From Nemophila menziesii (taxonomy: Eukaryota; Streptophyta; Magnoliopsida; Boraginales; Hydrophyllaceae), in NCBI GenBank assembly GCA_029959085.1, contig JARWIR010000002.1:31758233-31822232 (forward strand): a stretch of 64,000 nt of DNA. The letters are read 5' to 3'. Shown one piece after another: positions 56,119-64,000 of the stretch. A program made the position numbers and the translations under genes. Below the pieces are notes generated by a model. The model saw only the letters and a program-made list of their open reading frames with translations. It had not been told where the DNA came from and made no database searches. Position 1 is the first letter of the stretch. Each line of letters opens with the position of its first letter.

Positions 56119-56938
56119 TGTTGGGAAATTTGTAAGGAAACAAAAGCCATTTTGTTGACCTTCCCACATCGGTGGCCAAGGAAGGCTAAAAGCCATTTTT
56201 AGACTTTGTGGTATTAACAAAGTCCAAAAGCCATTACCCATGCACATAGCAAGGCAATAATTAAGCTCACACGCGCGCACCACCACCACCACCATCACCC
56301 ACCCGCCCGGCCCGGCACCGGCACCGGCGACGGCGTGGGGCGTGGGGCGTGGGTCGTGGGTCGTGGGGTCGTTGGGGGAGTTTGGGGAGTTTGGGGAGTC
56401 AAAAAAATGAAAAATGAAAGAGATTTTTCTACCAGCTCTTATAGTGGGCATTGGGCATTGACAACTCAAACTTAAACGTAAAGACAATCTCCACCAATCA
56501 CGCACACGTTATGGAATATTCTAGCAGCAATTACTTGGTCAAACACGTGGGAATATCTCAAAGGTCAAAAGTCAAGAGCTGTTACAAGAAATAAAAAATG
56601 TGGAGGTTACAAGTAAAATAAAACTGTGAATCCAATCAAATCAAATCTGGGAGGGAATCGTGGAATTAATTGGACGTTTCAGAATGGCTTGGCTTGGGTC
56701 TTCATTTCTCCCTATATAAAGACCCATTCTCCACCAGTAGTCAACACGAAAAACACAACAAAGCAAAGAAAAACACTCTCTCCCACTTCTTTGAAAATAA
56801 GAATAGTAGTAGTAGTCTTTCCGTTTGGAGATACCGGTACACTTCCAGAATATCTTTTTAACGCTAGGATTACTTTCGTTTTTCGCTTGTTCCGTGTAAG
56901 TTTGATTTTCGTGTTTGTAATATCAATTTCGTGCAACA
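56119..56938 (+). repeat. Copia 3' LTR, plus orientation
   Basis: Begins TGTTGGGAAATTTG right after the purine tract. It contains a GC-rich low-complexity part (56270-56400) with (CCA)n, repeated TGGGTCG-type units and four G-runs. A TATA box TATATAAA lies at 56713-56720. The 3' end is placed at CGTGCAACA (56938) with moderate confidence; the left partner LTR is not in the window. Confidence 0.75.
56713..56720 (+). promoter_or_regulatory. TATA box of copia LTR
   Basis: TATATAAA in CTCCCTATATAAAGACCC, followed by a C/A-rich transcribed leader, as in many plant LTR promoters. Confidence 0.65.
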
Positions 56939-57534
56939 GTTAGTTATCATTAAAAAATTGCTTTTACATTTTCCTTGTTTTGAATTGCCTTTCTTTCTGT
57001 TTCGTTTCAAACGGTGATTTTTCACTCACAAGTTCGTGTTTGTGTCCTAAGGTTCATATCTATTCCGTAAGAAACTGTGTAAAGTAAAAGCGTTCCTTTC
57101 TGGTTGTTCGTGACTGCTGTATAACTTTCTTGTCGCAAACCATTCATCATTATTCATAATCTATGGTAATCGTAATCTTCCTGTCTGTGATAAACATGAA
57201 TTGTACAATTCTTAGAACATCGTCTCTCTCCATCCGATGATTCTCTCATACTAGGGTTACTATATTAATTGGTAGTGATTATCTTAAATCTAATTGGTTT
57301 GTTCTTTAATCTTCACGGTTTACGAAGTTCACATATTTTACCTTTCTTTCTTAACATCCATATTTGAAATAAATATATATATATAACATCAATTAATAAT
57401 TTATTTCACAACCATATTACAACAATATATATCACACCGTTTCACCAAAACCAATAGAGAATGGAAAATATAAAATAATACTTAAGAGGAAGGAAAATTT
57501 AATCCATAGTGAAAAAAAGAAGAAGCTAGGACCG
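56939..57534. other. Intergenic, no gene recognised
   Basis: AT-rich sequence between the copia LTR and the stop codon of the host gene. Its right part should hold that gene's 3' untranslated region; a minus-strand AATAAA lies near 57401. Confidence 0.5.
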
Positions 57535-58137
57535 TTATAGATCCACGTCACAGAGGGTAGTCTGGAAACTCTTGGAAGAAGAAAATGGAATTGTCACAGG
57601 ACCACAACTTACTCTCAACGTCCGATGCCCAGATTTCCAAATTCCAACTTTAAATCTTATTCGAGCCTTTATTTTTATCTCCAAATTTATTTTCCCCCTC
57701 ACTCTCTCCATCCTCAAGTCTTTGACACCCGACTCCGAAAGCGAAACATCTTTAGCTGCAAGATCTAATCCCAGATTAGTAATGTTTCGGCGCGGCTGAT
57801 GAAACGGATCAATTGAGTTAAATGCGACCGTTTGATCTTCATAAAATGCAGTCGCTTGAATACTGTCATAGTAAATTGACACCCTTTTGTTCGGATTGTG
57901 TGTCCTGATCATGAAATTGAAATTGGCTTTGAGATGGCCGTTGGTCAAGTTGTAGTTGTGGATGGAGGCCTTTTCGATAGAGTAGATAAGGTCTTTCGGC
58001 TTGATTACTAACCAAACAATGAGTATAACCAAACCTATAAGGATGATCAAGACTAGAAAGATTATTCCAATCCATCTGCATATGTTTGAATATTTTGGCT
58101 TTGGTTTAGGGTTTGGTTGTGAAGTAGCGTTTGCCAT
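57535..58137 (-). CDS. NDR1/HIN1-like (LEA-2 family) membrane protein
   Basis: A 200-residue intronless frame. The first ATG is at 58137; the upstream in-frame codon at 58167 is TTG and is not a plausible start. Residues 1-21 are polar, with a Pro/Lys repeat (PNPKPKPK). Residues 22-45 form one strongly hydrophobic membrane segment. The rest is an LEA-2/NHL domain with the hallmark NPNKRVSIYYD at 81-91, a PFHQPRRNIT segment like the family's PFYQG...T motif, and KVGIWKSGHRTLRVSCG near the end. Family members are type II plasma-membrane or ER proteins of 200-230 residues, several induced in pathogen response. The specific role here is unknown. The frame is undamaged, the only such host gene in the window. 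A TATA-rich tract lies 70-84 bases upstream of the ATG. Confidence 0.92.
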   Translation of the reverse strand: MANATSQPNPKPKPKYSNICRWIGIIFLVLIILIGLVILIVWLVIKPKDLIYSIEKASIHNYNLTNGHLKANFNFMIRTHNPNKRVSIYYDSIQATAFYEDQTVAFNSIDPFHQPRRNITNLGLDLAAKDVSLSESGVKDLRMERVRGKINLEIKIKARIRFKVGIWKSGHRTLRVSCGPVTIPFSSSKSFQTTLCDVDL

Positions 58138-58206
58138 TATGGAGCAAGGTTTTTTCTTAACACTCAAAACTTCAGTTGTTATAGTATTATTACATATATG
58201 TCATAT

Positions 58207-58221
58207 ATGTATATATATATA
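58207..58221 (-). promoter_or_regulatory. Candidate TATA box of the NHL gene
   Basis: TATATATATA within a TA-rich run, 70-84 bases upstream of the ATG at 58137. A low-complexity tract, so the exact element is uncertain. Confidence 0.45.
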
Positions 58222-58599
58222 CAAAAGATTGGAGAATATTTTTTATCTTGAAGAAGCTGACTTGATCTTACAAGCAAGATTTTGATTCCTAATCATTAGT
58301 AAGAAAACACTTTAAACCTTTCTTGCATTGTACTCCAAATTATATTGCCAAAATTTGCTTTCCATATTCTAATGGAAATTAATTGGTATCATGAGTAGCT
58401 TTTCGAGTTTATATGGTGGTCGTCGCCAGTGGTGTATATATATATTTTTTACTTAATGAAAATGATTTTAACATGCTTCTAATATCAATATTACAGTTTT
58501 CTTTTCTTCTAATAGCTTATATGGATAAAACAAAGTTACTTAACCAATTTCCGAAAAATTGGCATCAAAACCTACAAATTTCTTAATTAGGGTCTTAAA
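58222..58599. other. Upstream region of the NHL gene
   Basis: AT-rich, no open frame. It ends at the retrotransposon LTR starting at 58600, so at most about 460 bases of original promoter remain next to the gene. Confidence 0.6.
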
Positions 58600-60283
58600 T
58601 GTTGGAATTATGCCCTAGCCCCGATCGTCTTGTAATGAATTGAACACAAGTGTTTACTGTACACGATAAAAGTTATCCCTACAGTTTTGATTAAAGAAAT
58701 TGTTTCCTTGAATCTATGGCAAGCCTTTATGATTATGGTATTAATCTACATAATATAAAGGCAAATCCTTGATTAAGTTACGAACTAGATATCATAAGGT
58801 GTTATGATAATGAGAATCTAGCTTATAGGAGTTAATCTAAACTTGTTCTTAATCGTAGGATCATCGAGTTAGGACCTCGATGATCCAGTTAGATTAATAT
58901 GTAGCTAACAAGTATTTATTGGATAAATATCGGTAGTTCTCGTTTACCGAGTTAGGTGCATAGATAATGCACATAGAGATGTGATTATCGAACCGACTAA
59001 AACTAGAGATTCCTAATGGTTAATTACCTTGAACTGTCAAATAGGTTAATCTCTATAAGGATTTTTATACTTGTAATCCTTTGACCTGAGATCATCACTA
59101 TAGTTGTGTATGTGCTTGTTATGTTTTGATACTGGACTACTAGTGTGTCATAATGCTAGTCGAAAGGATATTGGACATAGCTAAGTATATATGCTCCTAG
59201 GGATGAGTCAAGATGGAATCTATCAACTCTAGGTAAAGAGTTTGAGCTCTACGATGTCATAAGATTATAACGATTGTATCGAATCCTTGGTCAAGGTGAT
59301 AGAATGAATGAAGAAAGGAGTTTCTTAGGTCATTCGTCAATCGTTGATAATCGACGTGTAACGTAGTTGATTTTCTAATGGGATTTGACAGTTGTACCAT
59401 ATCCCAGGATGATCCGGAGCTGTAAAGATAGAGGGAGTACATGTATGATCCTTTACCGGGTTCTTTGTATAGAGTTACTTCACGTTATCCGGTCGTTGGG
59501 GAGTGTTGTTAGACGCCAACCTCGATTAGTAGTTAATTAAGTTAAATACTACCGGTTTAACGATGAACCCACGTAGTCGCACACTAACGAGTGTATTGAT
59601 CTTGCTTCATGTCGTTAATTAATTTTATTATTAGATAATAAATATTAATTAAATATATACTTGGAATATTGGTATATTAATTTGCTAGCACAATTTAATA
59701 TTCTAATATAAGACCAAACTAAGACAAAAAGGAAAAGGAAAAAAATTGACAAGTTTGTGGATCGAACCACGGACCTCTAGTAGTGTGAAATGTGTCACTG
59801 ACCGCTAGGCTAGTCAATTGTTTTTGTATAATATAGAAGGTCCAAATCCACTTCACAAGTGGTAATGGACTAGATTATTAAGATAATCACTTTCATTATA
59901 CTGACTTTTCCTATTCTTGTCTTTTCATTTTCTTATGGTGGGGGTTTTATAAGATAATGAAAGTCATTATACAAAAAAAAACTTCTCATCAGTTTTCTCT
60001 AAGAAAAAACTCCACAAGAAAGTAAAAGGTTTTTTTTTGGTTTCCAAGTCAGAATTTTGATTCTGAAAGCATGGATTAAAGCTCGGTGTGCAAAGCGTGG
60101 AGGCTTCAAGTTTTTGAAGCTAAGTTAGTCACTGGGCAATTCGATTCTCATACAACGGATTAAGGTATGTAATCGAATTCTTTGTTTCTGTTTAAATTCT
60201 TAAATTGCAACTAGATTGGCTTTAGGATTGCAATATATTTTCCGTTGCGTATATTTGATATATCTGGTATTGCGATTCCTTCA
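58600..60283 (+). repeat. Angela-like copia 5' LTR (1684 bp)
   Basis: Begins TGTTGGAATTATGCCCTAG, the characteristic start of Angela-type copia LTRs, and ends GATTCCTTCA two bases before the primer site. The length agrees with the roughly 1.7-kb Angela LTR. A tRNA-like segment lies inside at 59745-59818. Confidence 0.9.
59745..59818 (-). other. tRNA-like sequence inside copia LTR
   Basis: 74 bases on the minus strand. ATTGAC at the start pairs with GTCAAT at the end; an A-box-like TAGCCTAGCGGT begins at base 7 and a B-box-like GGTTCGATCC lies near base 51 within GTGG...CCAC. The anticodon arm is poor and the T loop is one base short, so it is a tRNA-derived relic or tRNA mimic, not a working tRNA gene. 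Confidence 0.5.
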
Positions 60284-60285
60284 AG

Positions 60286-60298
60286 TGGTATCAGAGCC
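60286..60298 (+). other. Primer-binding site, initiator tRNA-Met type
   Basis: TGGTATCAGAGCC, two bases after the LTR end. Confidence 0.95.
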
Positions 60299-61834
60299 AA
60301 TTGTTGTGATTTATGATTTTAAACATGATATTATATGATAATATTTGAGTTTTGTTTTTTAGGGTTCATATGAAAAATTTAGATTTTTCTATATTGAATT
60401 ATTTGTTAGAATTAATATTAAATTGTTTAATTTTAAATCGTTCGCTTTGGTTTTTGTTTACTGTATGGAGTAAAGAAAGAAAAGGGAAAATATGTCTGTT
60501 GAGGCTTTATGTTCGTGTTTCTGAACATGAACACGTTTTTACTGTTGCAGCCTGTATCATGTTTTGGAACATGAACAATATTTTCGGATAAGTGTGGTGC
60601 AACTAAGGCTGTTAGTTTTCCTTATTTAGTCACATGTCTTATGTGATATTACTGTGATATTTATATTCTGTTAAATTTGTTAATGAGTATTGTGAGAAGA
60701 AAAATTAGAATAAAGGATTCTGTATTTTATTTTTGCTGCTAAAAAGTTAAATAAAATATTGTTTTCTTTGTTCATTGTTTTCTCTTTCATGACACGCAAA
60801 GGGTGACAAAGCAGTGTTTGCAATGATGTTTTTTATTCTTTACTAATTATGAATTAAAAAAAAAAAAAATTGCATGCCTTTGTCATCCAAAAAGGCAGAG
60901 CATGTGATGTGGGTGCTTAACAAAGTTTGACAGAAAAGTTTGCACCGATAAAGTAGTAGGGGAATTCTTTTTAAAATTATTAAACTGTTTAATAGTTTTA
61001 GTAAAAAGAAAAAAAAAATGAAAAAGGGAAAGTCCTTGTTATTTTTGTCCGCTGACTATTAAAAAAATTCATGTAACAACATGAGTTTATTCGTTTCTTT
61101 ATTATGGAGCAATTTTGTGGAAAAAAATTGTATTTTCGAAATTACAGTTATTGCCAGATCTTCGGATATGACCGTTTGGTTTCCATCCTAACGCTTAGAT
61201 TATGAATCGAAGGTGCTTCCCACTTGATAACTAAAAATTATTGAGTTTATTATAAACGATATATATGATATTTCGTGAGACTTGTCCATCGCAAATAGAG
61301 TTTCAAATTTGTTAAGTTTGCAAGTTTTGATCTGACTACCAGGTGGACTTGTAGTTCGAGTACAAACTATAAAAATCTATATTGTTTGATAATAGGATTA
61401 AATTATTAATTTTACGTTTTTAGTCTGGACTACCCAGAGGATGTAGGATTGATAATATTCTATTATAGGATGGATTAACTCAACAAAACTAAATAGAAAC
61501 GACCTGACTACCAGGGGGCTAAATAGTTTTGAGTCTCTTATTTTATATGATAAAATTGGTAACGTACCACACTTTAATTATGAGTGAGAAACGACCTGAC
61601 TACCAGGGGGCTCATTCATGTTTTAAAGTTTCCATATATTCACTTTAATTATGCATGAGAAACGACTTGACTACCAGGGGGCTCATTCATGTATTAAAGT
61701 TTTCAATTATATATCTCTAAGATAACAGTCCATATCTTTGACAGTTATATAATAGTGTTCTTAAAGCATTGTTTCCTATACCTTCCAATGATTAGACTTC
61801 TCAGTATTTCTGCTAAATCACTTCTCAAATCATC
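60299..61834 (+). other. Copia leader with repeated GACTACCAGGGGGCT motif
   Basis: Untranslated leader with short open frames of no meaning (for example 60352-60591). Between 61321 and 61690 the motif CTGACTACCAGGGGGCT or a variant recurs five times, the last two within near-identical units of about 75 bases. Confidence 0.7.
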
Positions 61835-64000
61835 CCAGGTTGGTTAGGTAATCTCAAGGATTATAACTGCAACTTGAGAGTCTTTCTTATGCACATGAAA
61901 CTCATTGATATGTTAAATGAGTTGTTGACTAAATTATCTCTTGAGGATGCATAGAATATATGTGATGCATAGAACTTAGTAATGGTACTAAGTTTATATT
62001 CTTGTATCCATGAGTTATGAACTCCAAAAGATATTTTAAGTATGATAATCCCATGAATCCTTAGATATCTTTAGAAGATGTATAAGTAACTTAGTATGAC
62101 CTTTAGATACCAGTGATCTAATACCAAGAAACAAGGTAAGGGCATTAATGGAAATTGTTTCCTTAATTTCTTGAACTTCTATTAATTACTCGAAAAGGGT
62201 ATTGGATACTCGTAGTAGTCTAGGAATATGCAAAATGTTGCATACTCTAAAGATTAATAGACAAATAAGAATAAGAGAAGTTAAATTACAATTTCGGTAA
62301 TGGAGCCATTGTTGCAGCCACAATTGTAATAACTAATTCTTTAAAGATGCATATGGAAAAACATATTGTAAGAAAACTGTATTATTGTTCGTAAACTTGT
62401 TTTCGAACAAAATAGTCATTTGATCATAAGATGGTTATGATTTATTAATGTAATATAAAATGACCAATGGAGTTTTTTCATCTTGATGAATTACACCCCA
62501 TTGGATACTTACAATATGGTGATTATAATTGCCTAAGTAACTACGTGATTATGTTATAGTTGTTTCTGGTCATAAATCGAAATAGATAATCGTACTAATC
62601 AAACCTTATCTTTGGTGTTATAGACTAAGTCATAAATTATGAGAAAAAGTTTACTAGTTTCACAAGGAAGATTTCCTTGTAGAATATGATTTTGAATCAT
62701 ATGAAACTTGTGAGACTTATCTCAATGAAATATGACTAAATCTCATTTTGATGAAAATGGAGACAATGTTAATGAGTTCTTATGTCCACTATATATTGAT
62801 GTATGTGGTCAGTCTAAACTTTAGCCAAAGATAGATATTCTTACTTCATCTCCTTCACAAACTATATAACAGATATAGATGTGTTTACAAATGTAACATC
62901 AATATAAATAATTTGAAATGTTCAAATTACTATTGAGTGAAGTTGAAAGAAAGTATATAAGAGTATGAAGGAAGTAAGATACCAACCTGTATAGGTGAAT
63001 ATCTTAGCAATGTATTAATAGATTATCTATGACAAAATTAGATTTTGTCTCAGTGATTCACTAGGTTTTAAATATTCCTATGGGATTATGTTTTAAAGTC
63101 AATTGCATATTTAATGAACTCTTAGGTCCCACTAAACAGTCGATAAAATCCGTATGTGGTATGGAGATGATATAAATCAAACCTTAAAATGTAGATTTTG
63201 AAATGTTTGATTTATACTAAACGACTTTTGATGGCTAAGCTTGAGTTGATATCTTTCAAATATAGATTTGTTGGATACCCAAATAAAATAACGAGGTAAT
63301 ATTTCCACACCATTCTGAACACAAAGGGTTTGTGGTAAGGAAGACAACCTTTATAGATTGGAATTCCATAGTGAAGGAATTCATAATGTGGAAATAGATC
63401 ATAATGAAATAAAGATTTCAGAGTTATTTATACAAGCTAAAGAGCATCCGATGCATGCCAGTCTTTCTTTCCTTGATGAGTTAATAGTTTCATTTAAGGT
63501 TCAAGTCTCACACTTTGAGGATATAGGGACGATTCATGAACCTTTCTTGGAAAAAGGAAGTTAACAAATCAATAGAAAGAAGAATTTATTGTACACAAGC
63601 TTCCTATAGGTTATATAGATATCATCATACACCAAAATCAATTGTAATAATGGTGATAGTTGATGAGGGGATCATATAGATGATAACCCCATTAAGTGAT
63701 GATCCTAAATCCCTATGAAGAGGCTATGACTAGTCTAGATAGTGACAAGTGGTTAAGAACCATAGAATTTGAATTAGTATCTATAAGAATCAACAAAGTA
63801 TAGTACTTTGGATGAATCTTCAATAGATGTAAGATCCATTTGTAGTAAATGGGTTCTAAGGAAATGATTGGATAGGACGTTAAGGTAGAGACCTATAACG
63901 ACCTTCTAATTGCTAAGCATTTAAATTAAAAGGAAAACATTTATTATGGAGAATTCCTTTTTGATAGAAATGCTTAATTTATTTCAGATTCTACTATTGG
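61835..64000 (+). pseudogene. Degenerate Angela-like copia gag-pol (runs off window)
   Basis: Coding sequence recognisable through many stops and frameshifts: gag start GNLKDYNCNLRVFLMHMKLIDML (61850-61920), integrase remnant LYIDVCG (about 62790-62810), a region at 63358-63564 corresponding to the integrase-RT linker, and RT start SDKWLRTIEFEL (63739-63775) followed by CSKWVL (63840-63860). The protease and catalytic integrase residues cannot be read. The element continues beyond 64000. Confidence 0.8.

Noticed and set aside
58138..58167. Ten extra N-terminal residues on the NHL protein
   Set aside because: The upstream codon at 58165-58167 is TTG, not ATG; the family start fits the ATG at 58137.

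Overview
The window is a stretch of a large, repeat-rich plant nuclear genome, most likely a dicot. It is AT-rich and dominated by nested LTR retrotransposons of both superfamilies (Ty3/gypsy with a tRNA-Asp-type primer site, Ty1/copia with a tRNA-Met-type primer site) and one plant L1-type LINE. I can support only one ordinary host gene: an intronless NDR1/HIN1-like (LEA-2) membrane protein on the minus strand at 57535-58137.

Layout. 1-4331: no recognisable gene; a 71-bp tandem array, a looser GTCGAGGCTAC repeat, a pair of LTR-start-like sequences, a pure 149-bp (TC)n tract and a strong hairpin. 4332-14603 (+): one gypsy family arranged LTR - internal - LTR - internal - partial LTR. The first internal part encodes gag, a broken aspartic protease and an integrase-like tail but no reverse transcriptase; a solo LTR with a GATAG duplication sits inside its gag. 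14604-17850: unassigned sequence with a gypsy LTR fragment. 17850-32296: minus-strand gypsy debris (LTRs, long 3' noncoding regions, a damaged integrase at 28884-30168, a GC-rich repeat island), plus two MITE-like elements and a minisatellite. 32297-38396 (+): an almost intact, very young copia element flanked by ATATT. 38402-46820 (-): a second RT-less gypsy copy, split by a minus-strand copia at 41364-45875. 46825-53110 (-): LINE sequence with endonuclease, reverse transcriptase, zinc-binding and RNase H domains, plus a second RNase H fragment. 53131-56938: a minus-strand copia 3' end fused head-on to the plus-strand 3' end of a different copia. 57535-58137: the host gene. 58600-64000 (+): an Angela-like copia with a 1.7-kb LTR and a degenerate internal region that runs off the window.

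The coding parts are almost all element proteins, mostly decayed, and work together only as the usual gag/protease/integrase/RT/RNase H replication machinery. The exception is the copia at 32297-38396. Its LTRs differ by one base, all catalytic motifs are present, and the only break I see is one frameshift near the end of RNase H. Its gag appears to start inside the LTR and to be joined by splicing across the primer site. The host gene has only about 460 bp of upstream sequence before a retrotransposon LTR.
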